NCBI GenBank assembly: GCA_044347745.1
Contig: JBIKUD010000001.1
Coordinates: forward strand, 62,001 to 126,000
Direction of reading: 5' to 3'
DNA: 64,000 nt
DNA from: JAIBBV01 sp044347745
GTDB taxonomy: Bacteria > Bdellovibrionota_C > UBA2361 > JAFLCA01
The notes beneath the pieces were generated by a model, which had not been told where the DNA came from, did no database searches, and was given only the letters and a program-made list of their open reading frames with translations. Both the position numbers and the translations under genes were made by a program. Shown here in pieces: positions 46,634-56,194 of this stretch. How positions within the stretch are numbered: the stretch's first letter is position 1; each line of letters begins with the position of its first letter.

Positions 46634-47908
46634 GTGTCATCTCAAGTTTCAATCCTTTGTACCGGCTCTGAACTATTGGATGGTCGTATTCTTGATACGA
46701 ATACGCATCTAATTATTCACCGTATGCATCGTCTTGGGCTATTGGTAAAGCGAAGCATCAGTTGCCGTGATGTTGAGAGCGATATTTTGGAAAATCTTGG
46801 CACCCTTTGCTCAAATTCAAAGGTACTCATTGTCAGTGGTGGGCTTGGCCCGACCTCTGATGACATCACGCGCGATGTAATTGCTCGGTTTGTTGGTGTG
46901 CAGTTGAAAGAGGATGCTCAATCGGTACAAAATCTTAAAGAGCTTTATGCCAAGCGTAAGCGTACCTTTGAGGCTTCAAATGCGCGCCAAGCTCTGTTTC
47001 CCGAAGGTGCCACTATTTTGCCAAACCCTATTGGCACGGCGCCCGGTTTTGCGCTGGTACATCGTGGTGTCTTAATTTGCTCAGTGCCCGGAGTCCCGAA
47101 AGAGCTAGAACCAATGCTTGAGACATCTGTACTGCCAATGGTAGCAGCGCACTTGGGAGTGAGCACTGGAGTCGAGAGTCGTGTTTTTAGAATTTTTGGT
47201 CTGTCTGAGGCAAAAATTGGAGAGCTTGTTGAGCAAGATGGTGTCCCGCAAGGCGTAAATGTTTCTTACCGAGCAAGTTTTCCAGAAATTTTTGTGCGCC
47301 TTACCTCTGCACAGCGGGATGGTCGAGTAGCTCAGTTTGCCTATCAGCTCGTACAGCGTATTGGTCCCGAGTTTATTGTAAACGAAACTGAAGCAGGTGG
47401 TTTTGAAACCCATGTGCAGCAACTTTTGATTGAAAAAAAACTGACGCTTTGTGCAGCAGAATCTTGTACGGGTGGCTTAGTAAGTCGATTGATGACAGAA
47501 ACTCCAGGGTCTTCCGCCTGTTTTTTGGGAGCAGCTGTTACTTACAGCAATGCTTCAAAAATTAATCTCCTAGGAGTCGATTCTGATATAATTGCGAAGC
47601 ATGGGGCCGTCAGCGCTGAATGTGCTCAAGCGATGGCTCATGGAGCTAGGAAGCGTTTTGCTGCAGACCTTGCAATTTCAATTACCGGAATTGCTGGTCC
47701 AGATGGGGGTACCGAGACAAAACCAGTTGGCACTTTTTTCATTGGTTTGGATGATGGGGTGCAGACAATAAGCTTTCACTGTTTCTTACATTTAAATCGC
47801 GCCTGGTTTAGAAGTTATGCGGCGGTGACGGCGCTTGATGTTGTACGACGTCATATTCTGAATTTGCCGCCCATTCATGCCCGTGTTCGTGTTGGAGGAT
47901 TAGCATAG
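46634..47908 (+). CDS. cinA: CinA-family nicotinamide mononucleotide deamidase-related protein
   Basis: 424 aa with both domains. The N-terminal MoCF_biosynth/COG1058 domain (ILCTGSELLDGRILDTNT, GGLGPTSDDITRD) and the C-terminal NMN amidohydrolase domain PncC (LTLCAAESCTGGLVSRLMT, SNASKINLLGV, AISITGIAGPDGG) are visible. It recycles NMN to NaMN; some relatives also hydrolyse ADP-ribose. It starts with GTG and overlaps the next gene by one base (TAGTG). Confidence 0.95.
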   Translation: MSSQVSILCTGSELLDGRILDTNTHLIIHRMHRLGLLVKRSISCRDVESDILENLGTLCSNSKVLIVSGGLGPTSDDITRDVIARFVGVQLKEDAQSVQNLKELYAKRKRTFEASNARQALFPEGATILPNPIGTAPGFALVHRGVLICSVPGVPKELEPMLETSVLPMVAAHLGVSTGVESRVFRIFGLSEAKIGELVEQDGVPQGVNVSYRASFPEIFVRLTSAQRDGRVAQFAYQLVQRIGPEFIVNETEAGGFETHVQQLLIEKKLTLCAAESCTGGLVSRLMTETPGSSACFLGAAVTYSNASKINLLGVDSDIIAKHGAVSAECAQAMAHGARKRFAADLAISITGIAGPDGGTETKPVGTFFIGLDDGVQTISFHCFLHLNRAWFRSYAAVTALDVVRRHILNLPPIHARVRVGGLA

Positions 47909-49149
47909 TGAGCATACCAGAATCGATTGTTGTGCAGATCCAGGCACTGGCTCATGGTGGAGCTTGCATTGGCAACATTTTGGAGGGCCCTGCTGAGCTG
48001 ATCGGGAAAAAGGCTTTTGTTCGAGATACTGTACCTGGTGAGAAAGTGCAGGTGCAAATCGAAAAGAATGATAAAGCATTTGTAACTGCTAAACTGCTTT
48101 CAGTTTTGTCAGGATCTCCGCAAAGAGTGACTCCACAATGCCCTTATGTTGGCGCTTGTGGGGGCTGCGATTTACAACATATGCACGTTGCGACGCAGCG
48201 GGAGGCAAAGCGCGATATGGTTGAAACCACCATATTGCGACATTCAAAACTTAAAGCTCTGCATGGCGTTGAGCTTTGTGGCGCTGATCTTCCGGCTTTT
48301 GGATATCGTCGGCGTATTGGACTTCATATAGATGAAGCAGGTCAGATTGGTTTTTACCGGCGTGGTTCAGGTGCTGTGGTCGATATCAAGAGCTGTGCTT
48401 TAGCTCATCCACTCTTAAATCAGGCACTCGAAAAATTACGACCGTTCACCAAGCAGATTTCGCCTTCCGTAGGCGGCGTTGTATTAGAGCTGCACGAAAA
48501 TGAAGTGGGTCTGCTCTGTAAGCTTGTTGACGGTGCGACGCCACAGTTTTTGGGCGTTGATGAGTTGCGATCTGTTTTTCCTGGCATGAAGGTGGAAGAA
48601 CTAGGGTTTGTGCCTCCAGAGGGGGACGCTTTAGATGATGATGCACTTGGTCATTTTTCTCAGGTGAATGAACAAGGAAACTCGGTGCTTGTAGCCGAGG
48701 TTCTTAAAGGCCTTGGTGGACAGAGAGTAACAGAGCTCTATGCAGGAGCTGGAAATTTTAGTTTTCCAATCGCGCAAACTGGTAGGCATGTAGTTGCGGT
48801 AGAGTCAGATCCGGTGCTTGTCCGCATAGGGCAAAAGTATGCCAAACAGAATAAATTAAGCGAGCAGGTTACGTTTGTGCAAGATAGCTGCGAGCGTTTT
48901 GTACGAAAGCAAAAACTTGAGTCTACTGTTTTGCTTGATCCACCGCGTAGCGGAGCCCGTGGAATCCTCTCAGCTTTCAGTCCTGAGGTCGTGCAGAAAA
49001 TCATCTATGTAAGTTGTAGCGTGCCCACATTGAGTCGAGATTTAAAACAACTTGCAGAGATGGGTTACGAGCTAGAGTCTGTACGTGTGGTAGACATGTT
49101 CTCGCAAACGCATCATGTTGAAACAGTTTCGATTTTGCGTGCGAAATAA
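47908..49149 (+). CDS. 23S rRNA (uracil-5)-methyltransferase, RlmD/TrmA family
   Basis: 413 aa SAM-dependent m5U methyltransferase. It has an N-terminal TRAM domain (residues about 1-60), four iron-sulfur cysteines in the CPYVGACGGC motif and CALAHP, the SAM motif LYAGAGNFSFPIA, and the catalytic block LLDPPRSGARG followed by YVSCSVPTLSRDL with the nucleophilic cysteine. The 4Fe-4S set favours the RlmD or RlmC branch over TrmA. GGAGG lies upstream of the GTG start. Confidence 0.9.
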   Translation: MSIPESIVVQIQALAHGGACIGNILEGPAELIGKKAFVRDTVPGEKVQVQIEKNDKAFVTAKLLSVLSGSPQRVTPQCPYVGACGGCDLQHMHVATQREAKRDMVETTILRHSKLKALHGVELCGADLPAFGYRRRIGLHIDEAGQIGFYRRGSGAVVDIKSCALAHPLLNQALEKLRPFTKQISPSVGGVVLELHENEVGLLCKLVDGATPQFLGVDELRSVFPGMKVEELGFVPPEGDALDDDALGHFSQVNEQGNSVLVAEVLKGLGGQRVTELYAGAGNFSFPIAQTGRHVVAVESDPVLVRIGQKYAKQNKLSEQVTFVQDSCERFVRKQKLESTVLLDPPRSGARGILSAFSPEVVQKIIYVSCSVPTLSRDLKQLAEMGYELESVRVVDMFSQTHHVETVSILRAK

Positions 49150-49280
49150 ATGCTAAAATAGGATGTGCTTTGAGGTAGGTGTCACTACTCAATTCTATTG
49201 CCCATATTTTAAATGTTCTCCATGGTAATTTAAAAGGCTCTTCAAGATTGCTCGAGGTTCGACGCACCCCAACCTCGCGT

Positions 49281-49366
49281 CGCGCCAGGGTTTCCCTCGC
49301 TTTGCTTCCGACTCGTCCTCGCCATCCTTGGCGCGGCTAGAAGTCAATTAAAAAAATGACTTCTAG
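49281..49366. other. Two adjacent stem-loops in a 430-bp gene-free stretch
   Basis: Stem 1: CGCGCCAGGG (49281-49290) pairs 9 of 10 with CCTTGGCGCG (49326-49335) around a 35-base pyrimidine-rich loop. Stem 2 follows after 1 base: CTAGAAGTCA (49337-49346) is a perfect complement of TGACTTCTAG (49357-49366) around ATTAAAAAAA. The surrounding DNA 49150-49587 holds no supported gene. It could be an mRNA 3' end, a small RNA or a palindromic repeat. Confidence 0.6.
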
Positions 49367-49587
49367 TGTTTTCTCCTATTTGCCTATTCTAAATTCTCCT
49401 AATTTTGAGCTTTAGCAGGCTACTGAGAGCTGAACCCTCAGTCAGGCCGATACATCTTCCGATTTCTAATCTTGGTACCCGAGTAAACTCAGTAATTCAT
49501 TCTTGAAAATATCTGAGTGCCTCTTGGGGTTAGGTTTGAGCCAGGTGGGCGTGACATTAGTGGGGTCTATAAAAGAGGTTGCTACCC

Positions 49588-49998
49588 ATGGAGACAACAG
49601 TCCTTATAGTTGATGATTCGCCTCTAATCTTAGATACCTTAGCCACAATGCTTGAAATGGGTGGATATAAGGTCATTATAGAGAGCCTTCCTTCTCGAGC
49701 TGGCGAACATATAAAGCTAGGAGGAATTGATTTAATGCTCTGTGATATTTGTTGGGATCAGCAAAATGCTGGAGATTCGCTGACGATTGGCCTCGACGCT
49801 ATTTTCGAGTGCCGACGAAATTTCCCAGATTTACCAATTATTGGTATGAGCGGCTTTTTACGGTCGGAAGATCTTGGGGCGCTTAAGAATCATGGAGTGG
49901 CCGCTACCTTGACCAAACCCTTCCAGCTCGAGGAGCTCTATTCAGTAGTGTCTGCGGCACTTACATGGGTGCCCGATTCTAAACCACTGAATGAGTAG
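49588..49998 (+). CDS. Single-domain response regulator (CheY-like)
   Basis: 136 aa receiver only: acidic pair in LIVDDSP (D9-D10), phospho-acceptor D in LMLCDICWD near residue 54, the T/S position in IGMSG and lysine in TLTKPFQ. It has no output domain, so it acts as a diffusible switch or phosphorelay. The loop after the phospho-Asp has an unusual WDQQNAGDSLTIGL insert-like stretch. ATG has AGAGG 9 bases upstream. No kinase gene is next to it. Confidence 0.85.
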   Translation: METTVLIVDDSPLILDTLATMLEMGGYKVIIESLPSRAGEHIKLGGIDLMLCDICWDQQNAGDSLTIGLDAIFECRRNFPDLPIIGMSGFLRSEDLGALKNHGVAATLTKPFQLEELYSVVSAALTWVPDSKPLNE

Positions 49999-50052
49999 CT
50001 ATCCTGTTATCTTGCTATAATTATTAGATAAATTCGATTCAATCAAACATCG

Positions 50053-50086
50053 TTTGGGCAGGTAATGCCTGGTTCATTTGCCCAAA
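50053..50086. other. Stem-loop in the alaS leader
   Basis: TTTGGGCA (50053-50060) and TGCCCAAA (50079-50086) are perfect inverted repeats with an 18-base loop, about 100 bp upstream of alaS. It could end the response-regulator transcript or act as a leader element. No T-run follows and I see no T-box motif. Confidence 0.4.
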
Positions 50087-50183
50087 ATTATAGTTGAGGC
50101 AGTGAGGCTCACGTCGACATCCAATTGGATATAAGGTACCTTTCCTGGGGTATCTTATCGAAATTTAAGGATAATCAGTCATC

Positions 50184-52841
50184 ATGCAGGGTAATCAGGT
50201 TCGTCAAGCCTTTCTTGAATACTTCCGTTCACATGGACACACGGTCGTGTCTAGCTCTTCGCTTGTACCGGAGAATGATCCGACGTTGCTCTTTAGTAAT
50301 GCCGGCATGAATCAATTTAAAGATTGTTTCCTGGGCGCTGAGAAACGCGCATATGTCCGCGCCACGACCTGCCAGAAATGTTTGAGAGTTTCGGGCAAGC
50401 ATAATGACTTTGAGAATGTGGGTGTTACGGCGCGCCATCACACTTTTTTTGAAATGCTCGGCAATTTCTCTTTCGGTGATTACTTTAAAGCTGACGCCAT
50501 CAAATTTTGTTGGGAATTTTCAACTGAAGTGCTCAAACTGCCTAAAGAGCGTTTGTGGGTAACTATTTTTGAAAAGGATGAAGAGGCAGGAAAGCTTTGG
50601 ACTGAACTGACAGATATTAGTCCTAGTCGCATCATTCGCATGGGAGAAGCGGATAATTTTTGGGCCATGGGTGAGACAGGCCCCTGCGGTCCGTGTACCG
50701 AAATTCACTATTATTTGGGCGATAATCTTGCGGAGCAAAGCGAAGCTCAGTTTCGCAATAGCGATGGGCTCTATCTCGAGTTCTGGAATCTCGTGTTCAT
50801 GCAGTATAACCGTTCAAAAGACGGCACTCTTGTACCGCTTCCAAAACCGGCCGTAGACACCGGCATGGGCTTAGAGCGAATTACGTCAATATTGCAGCAC
50901 GTAAACGCTACCTACCATACTGATTTACTGCGTGGTGTTATTACCTGCTGTGAAGAACTTTCCGGTTTCAAATATGATGGCGCTTCATTCGCTGTCCGAG
51001 ATTTAAGAACTGACAAAGCGTACTCCAGAGATGTTGCGATGCGGGTTATCGCGGATCACTCTCGAGCTATGGCATTTTTGATTGCCGATGGAGTGCATCC
51101 CTCCAGTGACGGACGTGGATATGTTTTGCGGCGAATTATTCGAAGAGCCATTCGACATGGTCGAGCGCTTGAATTTAAGGAGCCATTTTTAGCAAAAACA
51201 ACGGCTCGTGTGGTGCAAATGCTTGGTCAGCATTATACCGAGCTAAAAGAGCGCGCTGACTTGATAGTAAAGGTTGTTGATGCTGAGGAACGTAAATTTC
51301 ATGAGACTCTAGAGTCAGGACTGAGCATATTAAACCGTGAAGCAGCTAAACTGCAAAAAGGGCAGCTGTTTCCCGGTGAAACGGCATTTTTGCTGCACGA
51401 TACGTATGGCTTCCCGCTCGATCTAACCGAAGATGCATTAAAAGCTTTCGGGCTCAAAGTTGATTCTGATGGCTTTCATAAAGCTATGGAACGTCAGCGT
51501 TCTCGCTCGCGCGAGGACCGAGACTCACGCGGTATTACTTTTGAATCGGTTACTGTGACAGGAGCTCCAACAAAGTTTTTGGGCTACCAACACAGCCAAG
51601 CGGAAGCCAAATTACAGCAAATTGTTGGTGCAGATTCAAAATGCATTCAAGTGGGTGAGCGTACTGCTTTGATATTTGAAGCAACTCCTTTTTATGCTGA
51701 GTCTGGTGGTCAAGTCGGAGATACGGGTACCATTCGTTTCGCTGACGCACAGTTACAGGTGCTTGATACCCAGAAGGTTCAAAACGGCTATTTTATCCAC
51801 GATTGTATTGTTCAAGCCGGAACGTTGAGCGCAGCGCATGTGGGTCAAAAGGCTGAATTGCAAATTGATGCAGAGCGCAGGAAAAAAATTCGTGCAAACC
51901 ACTCTGCTACGCATCTGGTGCATGCGGCCTTGCGTACCATACTCGGCACTCATGTAAAACAGGCTGGTTCTCGAGTAGATGAATTTTCACTACGATTTGA
52001 CTTCTCTCACTTTGAAGCGGTGAGTGCTGCCCAGCTTAAAGAAATTGAGAGCTTTGTTGCCGAAGAAATTAGAGCCAATCATGAAGTGAGCACTCGAGAG
52101 CTTCCAATTGATGAGGCCAAACGTCTTGGCGCAATGGCTCTTTTTGGAGAGAAATACGGCGCAGTTGTGCGTGTGGTTGAAATGGGCCCCCGTTCTCTTG
52201 AATTGTGCGGTGGCACCCATGTGTCGCGCACCGGTGATATTGGATTATCAGTTGTGGCCAGTGAGGGCGGAGTTTCTGCCGGAGTGCGCCGCATAGAATG
52301 CTTCGCTGGCTTTGGCGCGCAGCAAGAGGTGCAAGCTAATCGTGCCATGTTGCATTCGATTGGGCAGCTTCTTAAATGTGGCGAAGCGGATGTGGCTGAG
52401 AAGGTTGAGCGGCTCATGGCTCGAACCAAGCAGCTAGAACGTGAGCTTGAAATTGCGAAGACAAAGTTGGCGTCTTCTGCTTCTGGCGATCTGGCCAGCA
52501 GCATGAGAACTACAGATCGTGGCATTAAAGTAATTGTTGAGCGTGTTGATGGTGCCGATACCGATACGCTTCGCGCTATGGTTGATAGGCTAAGGCTCAA
52601 AATTGGCTCCGGCGTAGTTGCCTTAGGTGGGCAAGCTGGCGAGAGCGCAATTTTAGTGGCTGGTGTAACTCCGGACTTAGTTAAAACGTTACATGCTGGT
52701 AATCTAGTAAAAGAGGCAGTTAAGCTGAGCGGAGGAAAGGGCGGTGGACGTCCTGATTTTGCACAGGCTGGAGGGGTGAACCCTGAGCAATTGACTGCGA
52801 CCTTAGATAAATTTTTTGAACTTGTCTCGCAGGCTGGTTAA
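50184..52841 (+). CDS. alaS: Alanyl-tRNA synthetase
   Basis: Class II synthetase charging tRNA-Ala, 885 aa. Motif 1 and early motifs: NDPTLLFSNAGMNQFK, VGVTARHHTFFEMLGNFSF (core RHHTFFEMLGNFSFGDY), GPCGPCTEIHYY. The editing domain carries NHSATHLVHAALR with H573 and H577 and the distal cysteine/histidine in LCGGTHVSRTG. The C-terminal DHHA1 domain is complete, with GGRPDFAQAGG. An AAGGA site lies upstream of the ATG. Confidence 0.97.
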   Translation: MQGNQVRQAFLEYFRSHGHTVVSSSSLVPENDPTLLFSNAGMNQFKDCFLGAEKRAYVRATTCQKCLRVSGKHNDFENVGVTARHHTFFEMLGNFSFGDYFKADAIKFCWEFSTEVLKLPKERLWVTIFEKDEEAGKLWTELTDISPSRIIRMGEADNFWAMGETGPCGPCTEIHYYLGDNLAEQSEAQFRNSDGLYLEFWNLVFMQYNRSKDGTLVPLPKPAVDTGMGLERITSILQHVNATYHTDLLRGVITCCEELSGFKYDGASFAVRDLRTDKAYSRDVAMRVIADHSRAMAFLIADGVHPSSDGRGYVLRRIIRRAIRHGRALEFKEPFLAKTTARVVQMLGQHYTELKERADLIVKVVDAEERKFHETLESGLSILNREAAKLQKGQLFPGETAFLLHDTYGFPLDLTEDALKAFGLKVDSDGFHKAMERQRSRSREDRDSRGITFESVTVTGAPTKFLGYQHSQAEAKLQQIVGADSKCIQVGERTALIFEATPFYAESGGQVGDTGTIRFADAQLQVLDTQKVQNGYFIHDCIVQAGTLSAAHVGQKAELQIDAERRKKIRANHSATHLVHAALRTILGTHVKQAGSRVDEFSLRFDFSHFEAVSAAQLKEIESFVAEEIRANHEVSTRELPIDEAKRLGAMALFGEKYGAVVRVVEMGPRSLELCGGTHVSRTGDIGLSVVASEGGVSAGVRRIECFAGFGAQQEVQANRAMLHSIGQLLKCGEADVAEKVERLMARTKQLERELEIAKTKLASSASGDLASSMRTTDRGIKVIVERVDGADTDTLRAMVDRLRLKIGSGVVALGGQAGESAILVAGVTPDLVKTLHAGNLVKEAVKLSGGKGGGRPDFAQAGGVNPEQLTATLDKFFELVSQAG

Positions 52842-52874
52842 GGGCGGGCACAGGCATTATTTGATAGGTATTGA

Positions 52875-53894
52875 GTGACAGGCACTTCAAAATCAAAAGC
52901 GAAAGTTAAAAACAACGTCGTCGCGACTGAAGGCAAATCAGTTGAAATGCGGCTCTCCGATCCAGCAGTAGCCCAGCGACTGACTGGTGACTTGGACGTA
53001 AACCTTCGCATTATCGAGAGAGATCTTGAACTGAAGATTGGCCGGTCGCATGACGGCTTGGTACTTACCGGCGAAGAGGCAAGTGTAGATTTGGCGTTTG
53101 ATTTGTTGGGTCAACTCCATGCACTGCTTCAGGCAGGCGAAAACATTTTCGCAGGTGATATTGAACGCGCGATTAGAATGTTGTCTGCAAATCGCAAACT
53201 GCGATTAGAAGAGCTGTTTCGAGACCAAGTTAAAATTGCAGGTCGTAAATACAATATTGTTCCTAAAACATTTAGGCAGAAAACCTACATCGAGGCGATT
53301 AAGGGTTTTGATATCGTGTTTGGTGTGGGCCCAGCGGGAACTGGAAAAACCTATTTGGCGATGGCGATGGCTGTGGCGGCTTTGGTGAATAAAGAAGTGA
53401 AGCGGGTTGTTCTATGCCGGCCTGCGGTTGAGGCCGGAGAAAAACTTGGCTTTCTTCCGGGCGACATGGCGGAGAAGGTTAATCCCTATTTACGCCCACT
53501 ATATGATGCGCTGCACGACATGGTAGAGATGGAACGCGCCAAAGAAATGGTTGAGAAAGGTTCAATCGAAGTGGCCCCCCTCGCCTTTATGCGTGGCCGT
53601 ACCTTATCTAACGCTTTTGTCGTGTTAGACGAGGCCCAAAACACGACCGTTGGGCAAATGAAAATGTTACTCACCCGGCTGGGGCGCGGGTCCAAGTGTG
53701 TTATTACCGGAGATGTAACCCAAATTGATCTGCCCCGTGGAGTGCTATCGGGTTTAGTTGACGCGTTGACTGTTTTAAGAAATGTGAAAGGCATTTCAGT
53801 AATCAACTTTAATGAAGAAGATGTAATTCGCCATCCGCTTGTGGCACGCATAGTGTCTGCGTATCAGAAACGAAAAGAAGTTCAGGAAGGTTAA
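52875..53894 (+). CDS. PhoH-family ATPase (YbeZ-like)
   Basis: 339 aa cytoplasmic P-loop protein. An N-terminal KH-like region (about 1-115) is followed by the PhoH domain with Walker A GPAGTGKT near residue 152, PAVEAGEKLGFLPGDMAEK, Walker B AFVVLDEAQNTT and the ITGDVTQIDLPRG motif. YbeZ-type PhoH proteins pair with YbeY in ribosome/RNA quality control; here ybeY is two genes downstream, interrupted by the PgpH-like gene, the usual order in many genomes. GTG start. Confidence 0.92.
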   Translation: MTGTSKSKAKVKNNVVATEGKSVEMRLSDPAVAQRLTGDLDVNLRIIERDLELKIGRSHDGLVLTGEEASVDLAFDLLGQLHALLQAGENIFAGDIERAIRMLSANRKLRLEELFRDQVKIAGRKYNIVPKTFRQKTYIEAIKGFDIVFGVGPAGTGKTYLAMAMAVAALVNKEVKRVVLCRPAVEAGEKLGFLPGDMAEKVNPYLRPLYDALHDMVEMERAKEMVEKGSIEVAPLAFMRGRTLSNAFVVLDEAQNTTVGQMKMLLTRLGRGSKCVITGDVTQIDLPRGVLSGLVDALTVLRNVKGISVINFNEEDVIRHPLVARIVSAYQKRKEVQEG

Positions 53895-54001
53895 GTTAGG
53901 CGAAATTTGGCCCGCGTATAGTTATTGTTGTAGCGCGTGCTGTCGATTCTGTTGTGTAAATGCATTTGTGTGAATGCATTTTTGCAAAATTGGTGCCGAC
54001 T

Positions 54002-55627
54002 ATGAGCACAAAAGGAGCTGAAACACAGCCATCAGAGGCTGCCACCACATTATATGGTGTGCTCTTTGCACTGCTTTGCGCCCTTACAGCAGAGTTTAGT
54101 CTGCGTACCTTTTTGCCCCAAGCTGACGCACTTTCAAGTCTTGGGCGCTGCGTCGTTCTTTTTCTAACCTTGTATGTAGTGCATCGATTTGCCCGCACGG
54201 GGTTTCGTTCATATCGGCCCCGAGGTAAAGATCTTATTGCATTAGCTTTGGTGCTCTTGGGCTCAATGTTTATGTTGTGGCTTGGTCATTTTTTGGCGCT
54301 GAGCATTGCAACCTCTTCATTTGGATCTGCGTATGTGGGCGGAGCACACAGGGCTTCCTGGGATTTTATTATTCCATTTGCCTCTGGTTGCTTAGTGCTT
54401 CAAGCTATTCTCGGCTTGCAGTATGCGCTTGTGTGCGGACTTAGCCTTGCATTGATTATTGGACTCTACTTGCCTGGAGACTCGGTTCTCATTCCGTATG
54501 TGCTGGCGACTTCTTTGGTGGCCTGTTTAAGCCTCTCTCGTTTTCGCTCTCGCTCAGCTTACCTGCGGGCTGGGCTCAATATTTCATTGGTCGCCCTCCC
54601 CTTTGCGCTTACTTCCTGCATCATTGCCGAAGATCTTGTGTTTGCCGACCTCGTCATTCGTCTTGTCGGAGCTTTTGTAAGCGGAATGCTTGCAGCTTTT
54701 ATTGCCTCTGGTATTACCCCTCTTTTCGAATATTTTGGCGGTTATGTCACTGACATGCGCCTCATTGAAATGGCGACGCTCGATCACCCACTTCTTAAAG
54801 ATTTGAGTATTCAAGCCCCCGGAACATGGAATCACTCAATGGTTATGGGAATGATGGTTGAATCAGCGGCGGAGGCGGTGGGCGCGAATTCAGTGGTCAC
54901 TCGCGTGGGTGCCTATTTCCACGATATTGGCAAAATGACCAAACCCCTCTATTTTGTAGAAAATCAGTCCATGGGCGAGAATCGCCATGACAAACTTAGT
55001 CCATCAATGTCAGCCCTGATAATTCGTGCTCATGTGAAAGATGGAATCGAGTTGGCTCGCAAGCATGGAGTGCCGCTTGTAATTGAGGATATGATTCCTC
55101 AGCATCATGGCACCTCTTTGATTGAATACTTTTACGATAAGGCCCGAAAAGAGGCAGAAGAGAATGGAGTTGATGCAGATTCGGTAGACCGTAGTCTGTA
55201 TCAGTATCCTGGTCCAAAGCCGCAAACGAAAGAAGCTGGAATTCTGATGCTTGCCGATGGAATTGAAGCAGCTTCAAGAACTCTGAGTGAGCCAAGCCCC
55301 GACCGTATTCGCGGCCTTGTTCAAAAAATGATTAACAAGGTATTTGCAAGCGGCGAGCTTGATGAATGTGAGTTAACGCTTCGAGATTTGCACCTAATCG
55401 CCAAATGTTTCTCCAGAATTCTAACAGGTATCTATCATCAACGAGTTGCGTATGCCGAGCCAGCTGAAAAAACCAATGACGGTGACCGAGAAAAGGGTAA
55501 ATCAGACGAGGCAACCTCAGAAGAGGGAGTGGCAGCTCTCTCTTCAGCAGAAAAACAGAAAATATCGTCTGAAGAGCGCAGTACTAAAAAAGACAGCAAA
55601 GAAGATCTTAAGCGCCTTGGACTCTGA
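54002..55627 (+). CDS. 7TM-HD phosphohydrolase, PgpH-like (short form)
   Basis: Membrane HD-domain protein related to PgpH, a c-di-AMP phosphodiesterase. It has about seven hydrophobic helices (residues about 20-260) directly followed by the HD domain: APGTWNHSMVMG, YFHDIGKM with the HD pair, HLSPS-type KLSPSMSALII, MIPQHHGTSLIEYFY and the second aspartate in LMLADGIEAASR. The long extracellular domain of classical PgpH is missing, hence 541 aa. The last 55 residues are low-complexity charged and encoded in the overlap with ybeY. Start ATG 54002 was preferred over 53960; neither has a ribosome site. c-di-AMP specificity is inference. Confidence 0.85.
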   Translation: MSTKGAETQPSEAATTLYGVLFALLCALTAEFSLRTFLPQADALSSLGRCVVLFLTLYVVHRFARTGFRSYRPRGKDLIALALVLLGSMFMLWLGHFLALSIATSSFGSAYVGGAHRASWDFIIPFASGCLVLQAILGLQYALVCGLSLALIIGLYLPGDSVLIPYVLATSLVACLSLSRFRSRSAYLRAGLNISLVALPFALTSCIIAEDLVFADLVIRLVGAFVSGMLAAFIASGITPLFEYFGGYVTDMRLIEMATLDHPLLKDLSIQAPGTWNHSMVMGMMVESAAEAVGANSVVTRVGAYFHDIGKMTKPLYFVENQSMGENRHDKLSPSMSALIIRAHVKDGIELARKHGVPLVIEDMIPQHHGTSLIEYFYDKARKEAEENGVDADSVDRSLYQYPGPKPQTKEAGILMLADGIEAASRTLSEPSPDRIRGLVQKMINKVFASGELDECELTLRDLHLIAKCFSRILTGIYHQRVAYAEPAEKTNDGDREKGKSDEATSEEGVAALSSAEKQKISSEERSTKKDSKEDLKRLGL

Positions 55628-56015
55628 GCCGCTTCCGCTTCAGGTCAAGCACCTTGGTATTCTGTTTGTAAACGACCTTACTATTCACCGGATGAATTCG
55701 GAGTATCGCGGCAAAGATAAACCAACGGATGTTCTTTCTTTCTCTCAGCTAGAGGGCGAGGCTTCAGAGTTTGCCGTTAGTTTAGGCGATATTGTTATTT
55801 CTCTCGACACTGCAGAGCGACAAGCTAAAAAGTTTGGGGTGTCACTCTCGCGGGAAGTGCTGCGGCTTTTGGTGCATGGTATTTTGCACCTCTGCGGTTA
55901 CGATCATGAAAATGTCTCTCTCTCAACCGCCCGTCGCATGCGTCGGAAAGAGGCAAAATTGATGAAACTATTCTCCCCTGCCCTACGTTTTGTCAGCAGG
56001 GGAGGCGCAAAATAA
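55479..56015 (+). CDS. ybeY: Endoribonuclease YbeY
   Basis: Zinc-dependent endoribonuclease for 16S rRNA 3' maturation and ribosome quality control. Its zinc site LVHGILHLCGYDHE and the block EYRGKDKPTDVLSF are clear. The domain proper begins near codon 40 of this frame; a start is needed upstream of the helix LKSAVLKKTAKKILSAL, so ATG 55479 is preferred, giving about 178 aa. This makes about 149 bases that also encode the charged tail of the PgpH-like protein in another frame. A TTG at 55617 would avoid the overlap but lose the first helix. Confidence 0.9.
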   Translation, partial: TVTEKRVNQTRQPQKREWQLSLQQKNRKYRLKSAVLKKTAKKILSALDSEPLPLQVKHLGILFVNDLTIHRMNSEYRGKDKPTDVLSFSQLEGEASEFAVSLGDIVISLDTAERQAKKFGVSLSREVLRLLVHGILHLCGYDHENVSLSTARRMRRKEAKLMKLFSPALRFVSRGGAK

Positions 56016-56168
56016 ATATATTGCTCCTTGAATGTGTGTAGTTCGAATTGTGGCAAGTAGTTTGGTTCAGGTTTCGTTGAACGGTTCTCAGTTGCCCCGT
56101 GTTCTGTAAACCAGTTAGTCCGTTACCTGTGACCTGCTCCAGTTTCAGAGACCAGTTTTCTGCTCCTG

Positions 56169-56194
56169 AAAAAAAGGAAGGGGCGCTTAGCCCC
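56169..56194 (-). terminator. Intrinsic terminator of the left microgene, copy 2
   Basis: Minus strand: GGGGC, loop TAAGC, GCCCC, then TTCCTTTTTTT. The TAA stop codon of the gene is inside the loop. Confidence 0.75.

Noticed and set aside
50053..50086. T-box regulator for alaS
   Set aside because: The stem-loop lacks T-box features (AG bulge, T-box sequence, specifier loop, terminator), and T-boxes are rare outside Gram-positives.
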